Source: JALZAQ01 sp038253885
GTDB lineage: Bacteria > Gemmatimonadota > Gemmatimonadetes > Gemmatimonadales > Gemmatimonadaceae
NCBI GenBank assembly: GCA_038253885.1
Contig: JBBSGP010000007.1
Span: forward strand, 1-64,000
Reading direction: 5' to 3'
Length of the DNA: 64,000 bases
The notes below the pieces were generated by a model. That model was not told the origin of the DNA. It did no database searches and saw nothing but the letters and a program-made list of their open reading frames with translations. The position numbers and the translations under genes are program-made. Of this stretch, positions 51,673-60,707 are shown piece after piece (within the stretch, counting starts at the first letter, position 1; every line of letters starts with the position of its first letter).

Positions 51673-53460
51673 GTGCCCTCCAACGACCTGGTCTCCGATC
51701 GCAGTCGTTCCCCTCATCTGTGGGCCGCGTTCTTTCTGGTCTCGGTCGCGTGTGAGGCGTGGCAGTATCGATTCTCCCCTGTGCCGGCGCGCTTCGCCGC
51801 CGGCATCGCGGCGCTCGTCGCGGGCGTCGCGCTCTTTCTCTGCCGGCACCGGTTTCCCCACGGCAGATCGCTGCTGCCCTGGGCAGGCGCGTTCGTGGCG
51901 TCGGTGCTGCTGGCCGCGCTGCGGGCGTTGGCAGGCGTCGACGCCGCCACGCCGGCATATGCACTCGCCCGAGAGCTCACGCCGCTGTTGCTCGGTTGGA
52001 GCCTGGCCGTTCTCTGGCTCGCTGCCTCAACGCCGGTCACACACGACTCTGACGTTCCCGCGGCTAAACATTTCGACCGGGCTCCTTTCTGGGCTGTCGG
52101 CCTCGTGATTGTCGCGGCTCTCGCGGGAGCCGCAGCATTTCAGGGAGCGGTGAACGGTCGTGCCGCACTCTCGCTCGACGAGACCATGTACCTGATGCAG
52201 AGCCGCCTGTGGGGAGCACCCCATTTCGCCCTCCACATCGAGCCCGCTCTTCACTCCTTCTTTCGCGTCCCGCTGGCGCACTTTGCCGGCGCGAGCGTGC
52301 AGTCGCATTATCCTCCCGGATGGCCCGCGGTGCTGGGAGTTTTTCAGCTCCTGGGCGCCGCGTGGTGGGCCGCGCCCGTGCTCGGAGCGGTTTCCGTGCT
52401 GGGCATCTACTTCATCGGCCGCCAGGTCGAGTCGGAGATCGCGGGTGTCCTCGCTGCCGCGCTTCTCGCCACCCATCCCTGGTTTCTCAGCATGAGCGGC
52501 AGTTACTTCGCGCACACCGCGGCGATGGCGTGCGGAGTGACAGCGGCGTGGATCCTGTTGCGTGCCGAGCGAGCGCTCGAGCCGGACGCCGCTCGGCGGT
52601 GGGGCGCGTGGCTCGCCGCCGGCTTCATCCTCGGCCTCGCGGTGACCATCCGGCCGCTCACCGGCATCGCGCTGGGGTCGTCGGTGGTACTCTGGCTGTT
52701 CATTCGACGCCAACCTCGGCCCCATCGCGCCGCCCTCATGGTGGCCTGGCTTGCGCTCGGAGCGTTACCGCCGGCTGTTGGCCTCCTCGCATATAACCGC
52801 GCAACGACGGGCAGCCCCTGGGTCCTGGGGTATACCGCCGCCAATGGCAATCGCCACGACATGGGGTTCGGCACGCGTAGGCACGTCGGCGCCGACGACC
52901 GCGGCGCCCCGCTGGCCATCGAGATCGAATTCACCCCGCGTTTTGCCATTCGCCAGCTCGCGTTGCGTGCATCCGACGTTGCCTGGGAGCTCCTTCCAGG
53001 CTTCACCATCGTTCCTCTGCTGCTGCTCGCGGTGCGGAGTCGCTTTCGATACCGTCGCCGGACGATGGCGGCGTTCTGCCTACTCCCTCTCTTCTACTTC
53101 TTCTACTGGAGTACTGACTACTGGCGCTATTACTCCGAGCTGCTCCCGTTCGCGCTGCTTGGCTCGGCGCTGCTCATCACCCACACCGCGGCGCGCAGTC
53201 GCGCGGCGCTGACCGCACTCGCGGTGGCCTTCGTGGGCGGGAGCGCTCTGACCGCGATCACAGAGTTGCGCGACCTGCACATCGTGACCCGGCATCGCCG
53301 AGTCGATCTCGCGCAGGTGAGAAGCGCCGGCCGCCGGTATGGCAAGATTCTCGTCTTCGTGCCCACACCCCGCGGTGAGCAACAGCTGTTCGAGCAGCTG
53401 TGGTATTTCAACGCCGAGCGTTTTCCCGGGCGACGTGATCGTGGCGCGGGACCTGGGTGA
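51673..53460 (+). CDS. GT-C glycosyltransferase-like membrane protein, C-terminus frameshifted
   Basis: The 595-residue protein has about 12 hydrophobic segments and, after the fourth, the motif LDETMYLMQSRLW, the acidic pair of the first outer loop of PMT/ArnT-type transferases that use polyprenyl-linked sugars. YPPGWPAVLG and an aromatic end (WSTDYWRYYSELLP) are consistent. The product ends in GRRDRGAGPG, while a second frame over the same DNA continues with DVIVARDLGDRNVELWKRF to a stop at 53566. One extra G in the GGG at 53428-53430 would explain this. The GTG start follows the hydrolase gene by 16 bases. Confidence 0.8.
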   Translation: MPSNDLVSDRSRSPHLWAAFFLVSVACEAWQYRFSPVPARFAAGIAALVAGVALFLCRHRFPHGRSLLPWAGAFVASVLLAALRALAGVDAATPAYALARELTPLLLGWSLAVLWLAASTPVTHDSDVPAAKHFDRAPFWAVGLVIVAALAGAAAFQGAVNGRAALSLDETMYLMQSRLWGAPHFALHIEPALHSFFRVPLAHFAGASVQSHYPPGWPAVLGVFQLLGAAWWAAPVLGAVSVLGIYFIGRQVESEIAGVLAAALLATHPWFLSMSGSYFAHTAAMACGVTAAWILLRAERALEPDAARRWGAWLAAGFILGLAVTIRPLTGIALGSSVVLWLFIRRQPRPHRAALMVAWLALGALPPAVGLLAYNRATTGSPWVLGYTAANGNRHDMGFGTRRHVGADDRGAPLAIEIEFTPRFAIRQLALRASDVAWELLPGFTIVPLLLLAVRSRFRYRRRTMAAFCLLPLFYFFYWSTDYWRYYSELLPFALLGSALLITHTAARSRAALTALAVAFVGGSALTAITELRDLHIVTRHRRVDLAQVRSAGRRYGKILVFVPTPRGEQQLFEQLWYFNAERFPGRRDRGAGPG

Positions 53461-53608
53461 TCGGAACGTCGAGCTTTGGAAGCGCTTCCCCGACCATCTT
53501 CCCATGCGCGCCGTACGGGAAGCCGGCGTCCTGGAAGTCACGCCTATGCTGGCCTCCTCCCAGTAGCGGAGTGGGCGCCATCGAGCTTTCCGTGCCCCCT
53601 TGCCAAGA

Positions 53609-53624
53609 TATATCTCGCGATATA
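53609..53624. promoter_or_regulatory. PadR-type operator overlapping the padR promoter
   Basis: TATATC (53609-53614), four bases, and GATATA (53619-53624) form an AT-rich inverted repeat in an otherwise GC-rich genome, the type of site bound by PadR-family repressors. TTGCCA (53600-53605) and TATAAC (53621-53626) could be the promoter, although the 15-base spacer is short. Confidence 0.55.
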
Positions 53625-53638
53625 ACTATTCGCTTGGT

Positions 53639-53646
53639 GATATATC
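53639..53646. promoter_or_regulatory. second PadR-type site
   Basis: GATATATC is a perfect 8-bp palindrome 26 bp (centre to centre) from the first site and 24 bases before the padR ATG. Two such sites would let the repressor cover both promoter and leader. Confidence 0.45.
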
Positions 53647-53670
53647 GGCGATCTATCAGGAGACCCCACT

Positions 53671-54333
53671 ATGTGGCATTCCAATTTCCGCTGCGCCCCA
53701 GACTTTCTCGCTTCCGCCGGACGAGGCGGCTTCGGGTTCGACCCCAATTTCATGGGCTGGTTCTGGGGACAGCCCGGACGCAAGCGCGGCGGCCCGTTTC
53801 GCGGCGGCCGCATGTTCGAGCAGGGTGACCTGAAGCTAGTGATCCTGCAGATGCTCGACGAGAAGCCGCGACACGGCTACGAGATCATCAAGGAACTGGA
53901 AGAGCGCTTCGCCGGCGCCTACGCGCCGAGCCCGGGCACCGTGTACCCGACGCTGACAATGCTCGAGGATCTCGGATACGCCCGGGCGCGAACCGAGGAG
54001 AGCGGGAAGAAGATCTACGAGATCACTCCTGAAGGGAAAGCCCATCTCGCCGAGCATCGCTCGACGGTGGATGACCTGTTCGAGCGGATCGCCGAGGTCG
54101 GCAATTCTTTCTTCGGTGGACCCATGATGGAGGTGAATCACGCCTTCAAGAACGTCGGGCGCGCCACGTACGCCACCGCGCCACGTCACGCGCGCGATAC
54201 CGAGCTCCTGTCGAAGATCCGCGACATCCTCCAGCGCGCCGCAGGCGAGATCGATGCGCTGGCGCCGACGCCGCAGAAGCCCCCGGCTCCGCCGCCGGCG
54301 TCGTCGCCCGAATCTCCTCCGCCGGCCGCATAG
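53671..54333 (+). CDS. PadR-family transcriptional regulator
   Basis: The 220-residue protein has a winged-helix PadR domain (about 47-125): LKLVILQMLDEKPRHGYEIIKELEERFAGAYAPSPGTVYPTLTMLEDLGYARARTE. The N-terminal 45 residues are Gly/Arg/Phe-rich and unusual, and the C-terminus is a Pro/Ala tail. PadR proteins respond to small aromatic or antibiotic-like molecules and often control efflux pumps. AGGAG lies eight bases before the ATG. AT-rich palindromes upstream suggest autorepression, and a strong terminator follows, so the gene is monocistronic. Confidence 0.93.
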   Translation: MWHSNFRCAPDFLASAGRGGFGFDPNFMGWFWGQPGRKRGGPFRGGRMFEQGDLKLVILQMLDEKPRHGYEIIKELEERFAGAYAPSPGTVYPTLTMLEDLGYARARTEESGKKIYEITPEGKAHLAEHRSTVDDLFERIAEVGNSFFGGPMMEVNHAFKNVGRATYATAPRHARDTELLSKIRDILQRAAGEIDALAPTPQKPPAPPPASSPESPPPAA

Positions 54334-54389
54334 CCCCCTTCGCCGCTGCGCTGCGGCTGGACGGCAGCCGCGCGGGCGATATGTTCACG

Positions 54390-54421
54390 ACGGGTCGCGC
54401 GTCAGTCGCGACCCGTTTTTT
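54390..54421 (+). terminator. intrinsic terminator after padR
   Basis: ACGGGTCGCG (54390-54399) pairs perfectly with CGCGACCCGT (54407-54416), with a seven-base loop and six T (54416-54421). It ends the padR transcript 57 bases before kup. Confidence 0.9.
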
Positions 54422-54478
54422 GCGTCTCGGTGAGCAGTCTCCTCGGCCCAGCACCGGGATGGGCCGCAAACGGATCAT

Positions 54479-56467
54479 ATGGACGCAGATCCTGCTTCAC
54501 CATCAGCAGCAGCCGGAGAAGCCGCCGATCCCAGCGGCCGCATGCCTTCAGCCACGCCGCCCGGCCCCACTCCTCCGATCCCCCGCCGCAAGCCGACGGG
54601 TCGAAAGCTGGGCATCCTTTCCCTCACCGCGCTCGGCGTCGTTTACGGAGACATCGGAACCAGTCCGCTCTACGCCTTCAAGCAGTGCTTCGACAAGACC
54701 TCGGGCGGAGTGGATCCCACGACCCCCAACATCTACGGGATCCTCTCCCTGATCGTCTGGACGCTCACTCTCATCGTGAGCGTCAAGTACATCGTCTTCA
54801 TCATGCGGGCTGACAACCGCGGTGAGGGGGGCATTCTCGCTCTCCTCGCGCTGATCCAGCAGCGCATGCAGCGGCGGGCGGACTCGCGGCGACATGCGCT
54901 TCTGGTGGCGCTCGGCCTGTTCGGCGCGGCTCTGCTCTATGGAGATGGCGTGATCACTCCCGCCATCTCCGTGCTGGGCGCCACGGAGGGACTCTCGGTC
55001 GCCACGCCCCTGTTCACCAAATGGGTGGTGCCTCTCAGCGCGGCGATCCTCTTCGTCATCTTCCTCTTCCAGAAGTTTGGCACGGACCGCGTGGGCCGGA
55101 TCTTTGGTCCGATCATGTTGCTCTGGTTCGCCGCGATCTCGGTCAGCGGCGCCCGGGAGATCTGGATGGCGCCCGAGATCCTGCGTGCCATCAACCCGCT
55201 GTACGCCATCCGCTTCTTCGCGCGTGACCGGATGATCGCCTTCCTGATCCTGGGCGCCGTCGTGCTCGCGGTGACCGGCGCCGAAGCGCTCTACGCGGAC
55301 ATGGGTCATTTCGGGAAGCGACCGATCCGGATCGCCTGGTTCGGGCTCGTCTTCCCGGCGTTGCTGGTGAACTACTTTGGCCAGGGTGCCCTGCTCCTCC
55401 GTGACCCGGCAGCATCAGCGAATCCTTTCTACCTGCTCGTGCCCGGCTCCCTGTTGTATCCGATGGTGGTGCTCGCTACGGTGGCCGCGGTGATAGCCTC
55501 GCAGGCCCTCATCTCCGGCGCGTTCTCGCTCACCCAGCAGGCGATGCAGCTCGGCTACACACCGCGCATGAGCATCGTCCACACGTCCAAGCACGAGGCG
55601 GGACAGATCTACGTTCCCGAGGTGAACAAGGCGCTCATGGTCGGGTGCATCGCGCTCGTTGTCGGCTTCAAGTCCTCCACCGCCCTCGCGTCCGCCTACG
55701 GCATCGCGGTGACCGGGACGATGGTCATCACGACGCTGCTGTTCTACGTCATCATCCGCCAGCGGTATGGCTGGACCCAGCTCCAGGCGCTCGCCTTTCT
55801 CATCCCCTTCCTCGCGATCGATGGCGCGCTGCTGCTCGCCAACGCGGTGAAGGTCGCGCACGGGGGCTGGTTCCCCCTGGTGGTCGCCCTTCTGATCTAC
55901 ACGCTGATGACCACCTGGAAGCGCGGCCGCCAGCTCCTGCACGAGATCCTACGCGAGCAGGCCCTCCCGATGGATCTCTTCCTCGAGGACGTGCGTCGCC
56001 GCAAACCCCCGCGCGTGCCGGGCACCGCCGTCTTCATGTCGGCTGACAGCCAGGGTGCCCCGGTGGTTCTGCTCCATCATATCAAGCACAACAAGGTGCT
56101 GCACGAGCAGGTGCTCCTGCTGTCCGTGCTCGTCGGCGAAGTGCCCGAGGTGGACGCGAGCGAGCGCGTCACCGTGCAGCCGCTGGGCGAGAGCTTCTTC
56201 CGCGTGATAGCGCGATACGGCTTCATGCAGACGCCCAACGTGAAGGAGATCATGGAAGCCGTGCAGCCGCTCGGCATCCGCACGCGCACGAACGAGACGA
56301 GCTTCTACCTCGGGCGCGAGCAGCTCATCCTGACGGGTGAGGCTCCTCTGCAGCGCTGGCGGAAAAAGCTATTCGAGTTCATGTCGCGCAATTCCCACTC
56401 GGCGACGCAGTACTTCAGCATCCCGCCGAATCGAGTGGTGGAGCTCGGCGCGCAGATCGAATTCTGA
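54479..56467 (+). CDS. kup: Kup-type potassium uptake protein
   Basis: Kup takes up K+ together with protons. The 662-residue protein begins with a Pro/Ala-rich cytosolic stretch of about 40 residues, then GVVYGDIGTSPLYAFKQCF, the family signature, and 12 membrane segments. A cytoplasmic C-terminal domain (from about 480) closes the protein, as in other Kup/HAK members. The stop codon overlaps the ATG of the next gene (TGATG), so the outer membrane protein is translated from the same message. Confidence 0.95.
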   Translation: MDADPASPSAAAGEAADPSGRMPSATPPGPTPPIPRRKPTGRKLGILSLTALGVVYGDIGTSPLYAFKQCFDKTSGGVDPTTPNIYGILSLIVWTLTLIVSVKYIVFIMRADNRGEGGILALLALIQQRMQRRADSRRHALLVALGLFGAALLYGDGVITPAISVLGATEGLSVATPLFTKWVVPLSAAILFVIFLFQKFGTDRVGRIFGPIMLLWFAAISVSGAREIWMAPEILRAINPLYAIRFFARDRMIAFLILGAVVLAVTGAEALYADMGHFGKRPIRIAWFGLVFPALLVNYFGQGALLLRDPAASANPFYLLVPGSLLYPMVVLATVAAVIASQALISGAFSLTQQAMQLGYTPRMSIVHTSKHEAGQIYVPEVNKALMVGCIALVVGFKSSTALASAYGIAVTGTMVITTLLFYVIIRQRYGWTQLQALAFLIPFLAIDGALLLANAVKVAHGGWFPLVVALLIYTLMTTWKRGRQLLHEILREQALPMDLFLEDVRRRKPPRVPGTAVFMSADSQGAPVVLLHHIKHNKVLHEQVLLLSVLVGEVPEVDASERVTVQPLGESFFRVIARYGFMQTPNVKEIMEAVQPLGIRTRTNETSFYLGREQLILTGEAPLQRWRKKLFEFMSRNSHSATQYFSIPPNRVVELGAQIEF

Positions 56468-57318
56468 TGCGCCGCGACTCCCTTCGCGGGGGATTGCCGC
56501 TCGCGATTCTCCTGTTCGGCGTTCGCCTCGGCGCGCAGGGATCAGATCCCCGGGAAGTGCAGCCCGAGCGGCCCACGGTCGCGACGCACGCACATACCGT
56601 CGCGCCGGGGTGGGTGGAGCTCGAGACCGGCGTGGAGCGCGACCGCAACGAGGACCGATCCCGCATCCTTCTCGTGCCCAACAACGTGAAGGTGGGTCTC
56701 GGATCGCACTCGCAGCTCAATGTGCTTCTCAACTGGCAGCGGAACACCGATGACGGTCTCTCGTCGTCGGGCGCGGGCGACCTGTCCATCGGAATCAAGT
56801 GGCGACTGCTCGACGACTCTCCCGTGCTCGGGGATTTCGCGGCTCTTCCCTACCTGAAGCTCCCGACGGGATCACCATCGCGGGGCACGGGTACCGGTAC
56901 GACCGATGGCACGCTCGTGCTCATCTCGAGCCATGGCCTCGGCGCTGTCGCTCTGGATCTCAACGGGGCGATGACGTTCCGCAGTGGCGACGGCAGCACC
57001 ACACCGCGCACCGCCACGTTCTGGACGGTTTCCACCGGTACCACCTTCACCAAGCGCGTGGGATGGGCGATGGAGATCTTCGGTTTTCCGGGCACCGGCG
57101 GCCCCGCGGGATCGAAGCCGACGGTCGCCCTGCTCGCCGGTCCGACGTTACAGGCCGTACCCTGGCTCGCGTTCGACGCCGGATTCATCGTGCCGCTGGA
57201 GGGACCGCAGCCGCATTCGCTGTATGCTGGAGCCGTCTGGAATGTCGGCCGTCTCCCGATCGCCCATGCGTCCCACCGCAGCACCATCCGTTCGTCCGAC
57301 AGGTCGACATGCCGATGA
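56467..57318 (+). CDS. outer membrane beta-barrel protein of the phenol-MetA-like transporter family
   Basis: The 283-residue protein has a signal peptide (LPLAILLFGVRLGAQ) and a run of amphipathic beta strands, such as GWVELETGVERDR, NVKVGLGSHSQLNVLLNW, AGDLSIGIKWRLLDD and PYLKLPTGSP, typical of the MetA-pathway (phenol degradation) transporter family of outer membrane barrels. Its cargo is unknown. The last 20 residues are Ser/His/Arg-rich and probably out of the barrel. It is coupled to kup and overlaps the start of the gamma-glutamyltransferase gene by ten bases. Confidence 0.8.
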   Translation: MRRDSLRGGLPLAILLFGVRLGAQGSDPREVQPERPTVATHAHTVAPGWVELETGVERDRNEDRSRILLVPNNVKVGLGSHSQLNVLLNWQRNTDDGLSSSGAGDLSIGIKWRLLDDSPVLGDFAALPYLKLPTGSPSRGTGTGTTDGTLVLISSHGLGAVALDLNGAMTFRSGDGSTTPRTATFWTVSTGTTFTKRVGWAMEIFGFPGTGGPAGSKPTVALLAGPTLQAVPWLAFDAGFIVPLEGPQPHSLYAGAVWNVGRLPIAHASHRSTIRSSDRSTCR

Positions 57319-59090
57319 CAAAGCGCGCGTCGCTCGAGCTCTGTCTCTTCCTCGTGTTGTCGGTCGCCGGCTGCCACTCCCCGGCGAAGGAGTCGCATTC
57401 GACCGTCGGCCTTCTCACGACAGTGGAGCCGGCCATTCCAGCGCGCCGGGCCGCTCATTTTCCCGAGGGCTGGCCCTATCCCGCGGGTAAATCCGCGGTC
57501 GTTGCGCCGAAGGGGATGATCGCCAGCGATGAGCCGCTCGCCACCGCCGCCGGGGTCGAGATCCTGGAGCGCGGCGGCAACGCCATCGATGCGGCCGTCG
57601 CCGTTGGCTTCGCGCTCGCCGTCACGTACCAGGAGGCGGGAAACATTGGCGGGGGCGGCTACATGGTGCTGCGGTTGGCCGACGGTCGCACGACAGCGAT
57701 CGACTACCGCGAGGTTGCACCGCTAGCGGCCACGCGAAACATGTTTCTGGATTCCAGCGGTGCCCTCACCGACAGGAGCCTGGACGGACCGCTCGCATCG
57801 GGAGTGCCCGGCTCCGTCGCCGGCCTGACCACCGTGCTTCGGGCCTACGGCACGATGCCGCTCGCCCAGGTGATGGCGCCCGCGATTCGACTCGCCGACG
57901 AGGGCTTCGTTGTCGATAGCGCTTTCCGGCGATCCGTTCGTACCGACTCTGCGCGCATCGCCCGGTTCCCCATTGGTGCGAGCATCTTCCTGCCCGGTGG
58001 CCACGCCCCTGTCGTCGGCTCCCGCTTCCGGCAGCCGGCGCTCGCCCGGACGATGCGATTGGTCGCCGATCGGGGGGCGGACGCGTTCTATCGCGGAGAG
58101 ATCGCGGACTCCATCGAGGCCGAGATGCGGCGCGGCGGCGGAATCATCACTCGGCAGGACCTCGATCGCTACCGTCCCATCTGGCGCACACCGATCCAGT
58201 CGACATACCGCGGCTACACCCTGTTCTCGATGCCCCCCTCCTCATCGGGCGGAGTCACGGTCACGGAGACGCTCAACATCCTCGAGGCTTGGGACTCGCT
58301 CCCCCCGGCCGGCAGCGCCCAGTGGGCGCACATCCTGGGATCGGCCTTCCAGCGGGCCTTCATCGATCGGAACTCGAAGATCGCGGACCCGGCGTTCTAT
58401 CCGGTTCCGGTGCGCGAGCTGACCAGCAAGGACTACGCTCGCCGGCTTCGGGCCACCATTGCCGACCGGGCGACGCCGACGCAAACGCTCGAGCGCGCGA
58501 TGCGGGAAGGAGCCCAGACGACGCACTACTCGGTGGTGGACCGCTTCGGAAACGCCGTCGCGACGACGACCACCACCAATGGGTTGTACGGCTCCGGAAT
58601 CCTCGTTCGCGGCGGGGGCTTCTATCTGAACAACGAGATGGACGACCTGTCCGCGCAGCCCGGCATGGCCAACCAGTTCGGCCTGGTCCAGGGGGAGGCG
58701 AACGCGGTGGCGCCAGGGAAGCGGCCGCTCAGCGCAATGTCGCCGACCATCGTCCTCGATCCATCGGGCGGGCTTCTGCTCGTGGTGGGGAGCCGGGGCG
58801 GCCCGCGCATCATCACGAGCACCGCGCAGGTGATCCTCAACGTCATCGAGCACCGCATGTCGCTGGCGGACGCGATGGCCGCGCCGCGCCTGCATCATCA
58901 GGCTCTGCCCGACACTCTACGCTACGAGCCCGGCGGCATGCCACGCTCGGTACGCGATTCTCTGGCCGCGATGGGACATGCGGTGGGCGAGATCGACCAC
59001 GTCGGCCTGGTGAACGCCGTGATGCGGGTTCCGGGAGGCTGGGAGGGCGTGAGCGATCCCCGCCGGCCTGGCGGTGTGAAGGGCTACTGA
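57309..59090 (+). CDS. ggt: gamma-glutamyltransferase lipoprotein
   Basis: The 593-residue precursor splits itself into two subunits. The lipid Cys22 follows SVAGC, so the enzyme is membrane-anchored on the outer side. The nucleophile is Thr404 in QTTHYSVVD, just where autoprocessing occurs. NIGGGGYMVLRLADG and MPPSSSGGVT and the late GSRGGPRI are further family signatures. It hydrolyses glutathione or transfers its gamma-glutamyl group, supplying Cys-Gly for uptake. The ATG at 57309 overlaps the barrel gene and was chosen for its full signal peptide; ATG 57315 is a near alternative. Confidence 0.95.
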   Translation: MPMTKRASLELCLFLVLSVAGCHSPAKESHSTVGLLTTVEPAIPARRAAHFPEGWPYPAGKSAVVAPKGMIASDEPLATAAGVEILERGGNAIDAAVAVGFALAVTYQEAGNIGGGGYMVLRLADGRTTAIDYREVAPLAATRNMFLDSSGALTDRSLDGPLASGVPGSVAGLTTVLRAYGTMPLAQVMAPAIRLADEGFVVDSAFRRSVRTDSARIARFPIGASIFLPGGHAPVVGSRFRQPALARTMRLVADRGADAFYRGEIADSIEAEMRRGGGIITRQDLDRYRPIWRTPIQSTYRGYTLFSMPPSSSGGVTVTETLNILEAWDSLPPAGSAQWAHILGSAFQRAFIDRNSKIADPAFYPVPVRELTSKDYARRLRATIADRATPTQTLERAMREGAQTTHYSVVDRFGNAVATTTTTNGLYGSGILVRGGGFYLNNEMDDLSAQPGMANQFGLVQGEANAVAPGKRPLSAMSPTIVLDPSGGLLLVVGSRGGPRIITSTAQVILNVIEHRMSLADAMAAPRLHHQALPDTLRYEPGGMPRSVRDSLAAMGHAVGEIDHVGLVNAVMRVPGGWEGVSDPRRPGGVKGY

Positions 59091-59116
59091 GCCCCGAGGG
59101 CTTTCACTCCCGCCAC

Positions 59117-60601
59117 TCAGGGCGCCGGCACCTTCACTGTCAGCTTCTTCCCCTTTCGCAGCAGCTCGAACTCGTTGTCCTGGTCAGTATCAAGTGAGAT
59201 GTGCGAGTGCCCGTCCACGTTCACCGCCTTGCCGTTGACCTTGAGGATCACATCGCCGGGGGAGATTCCCTTCCAGTGCCGGCTGGCATCGAGAACGAGC
59301 AGCCCGTCCTCACTCCCGGCGCCGAAGTAGGATGCGAGGTCGCTGGTCACCGAGGTGAGACGAAGACCGTCCAGCAACACGTTGCCGCCGCCGAACATCG
59401 ACGCTGACACCTGGCGGCCGAGCTCGGCGGCGCCGCGCGCGAGCTCGCCAACGTCGCCGTAGTACGACGCCATCGGCGTCATGGCGCGAACGGTGCCAGC
59501 CATCTGCCGGGCTGATTCCACCTGCGCCCGGAGCTCGCCAGCCTGCGCCCGCATCTCGCTCGCCATCTCGCGCGCGCGCTGCGCCATGTCGGTGACGTCG
59601 GCATCCATGTACATCCGAACCCGCGGCATGGCCATCGGTGCGATCGCCGGCATCGGCGTCATCGGCGTCATCGTCATCGGGGGCATGGGGGGCATCGGAG
59701 GCATGGGGGGCATCGTGAACGCGCTGCCGTCGCCGATGAAGAAGCGCGAGCCCGGCCGATTCTTGTAGACGTCCGACGACTTGGCGGTCTTCACCGTCAG
59801 CGTCTTCGTCTGGCCGTTGGCGTAGACCTTGAGCTCGGCATTGTCGCCGGCCTTGAGCTTGCGCATCTCGCGAACGAATCGCTGTTCCTTGGCGCTGCTG
59901 GCGGCGGCGTCCCCCGCGTCCTCCGCGCCGACGCGCAGGTCCACGCCGTTGATGCTGACGAGACGATTTCCTTCCTCGATTCCGGCCTTCTCCGCTGGCC
60001 CGTTCGCCTCGACCGCGGTGATCAGAAGCCCGAGCGTGTCGCGCTTGCTGCCCGAGCCGCCCGCGCCGAGGCCGACCACCGCCCGGTCATCCTGCTCGGC
60101 CGAGGTGCGCCTGAAGAACCCCCAATCGCTATCGGGTTGCTCGGCAGTCTTCACCTTCACGGTCTTGTACTTCCCCTCGTGCCATACCTTGAGCTCAACG
60201 TCTTCTCCCGGCTTGACCTTGCTCAGCTCGCGGGTGAGGCGGCGGCTGAGGAGGCCGTTCATGTCAGGCTCTCCGGCATCGGCCGCGGAGAGACGGAGGC
60301 TCACGCTGTTGACCGCCGCGATCCGGTCACCCTCCTCGAGCCCCGCCTTCTCGGCGGGACCATTGGCCGTGATGCTGTTGATGAGGAGACCGAGCGTGTC
60401 CCGCTTCCCCCCCCAACCAGTGCCGATTCCGAGAAAGCCGCGCTCACCACGTGTCATGCCGGTCCGGTAGACGCGGGTCACGCGAGAATCGGCATCTTTC
60501 TCCTCCTTGCTCTTGTCCTTGTCCTTCGGGTTCTGGGCGCGCGCGGTGGTCGTGAGCGCGGCGGCCGCGAGGGCGGTCAGCAGCAGAGTGGAGCGTCGCA
60601 T
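59117..60601 (-). CDS. exported protein with three PDZ-like domains and a Met/Pro tract
   Basis: The 494-residue protein has a signal peptide (LLLTALAAAALTTTARAQ), a Lys/Asp/Glu-rich linker, then PDZ domains at about 55-150 and 175-275, both with the peptide-groove start (GFLGIG, VVGLGAG) and AEKAGLEEGDRIAAVN or AEKAGIEEGNRLVSIN. A Met/Pro repeat (MPPMPPMPPMPP, then TMTPMTPMP) lies at about 293-325. A helical, Ala/Met/Arg-rich stretch follows, and a C-terminal PDZ-like domain (about 410-490, GDVILKVNGKAVNVDGHSH) ends the protein. No protease domain is present, so it probably acts as a periplasmic scaffold or adaptor. Confidence 0.88.
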   Translation of the reverse strand: MRRSTLLLTALAAAALTTTARAQNPKDKDKSKEEKDADSRVTRVYRTGMTRGERGFLGIGTGWGGKRDTLGLLINSITANGPAEKAGLEEGDRIAAVNSVSLRLSAADAGEPDMNGLLSRRLTRELSKVKPGEDVELKVWHEGKYKTVKVKTAEQPDSDWGFFRRTSAEQDDRAVVGLGAGGSGSKRDTLGLLITAVEANGPAEKAGIEEGNRLVSINGVDLRVGAEDAGDAAASSAKEQRFVREMRKLKAGDNAELKVYANGQTKTLTVKTAKSSDVYKNRPGSRFFIGDGSAFTMPPMPPMPPMPPMTMTPMTPMPAIAPMAMPRVRMYMDADVTDMAQRAREMASEMRAQAGELRAQVESARQMAGTVRAMTPMASYYGDVGELARGAAELGRQVSASMFGGGNVLLDGLRLTSVTSDLASYFGAGSEDGLLVLDASRHWKGISPGDVILKVNGKAVNVDGHSHISLDTDQDNEFELLRKGKKLTVKVPAP

Positions 60602-60707
60602 TGAATCCTCTGGATCGTGTGGAGAGCTGTGGTCGGGCTATTGGACATCGGGGGGCCCCTGAAGGGTTGCCGGTTCCTTCGACGGCCCGCTTTGGCGATA
60701 CTTCGGG

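Noticed and set aside
59640..59720. Tandem repeats in the PDZ gene as a CRISPR-like array
   Set aside because: The repeats are in frame and encode the Met/Pro tract; there are no unique spacers.
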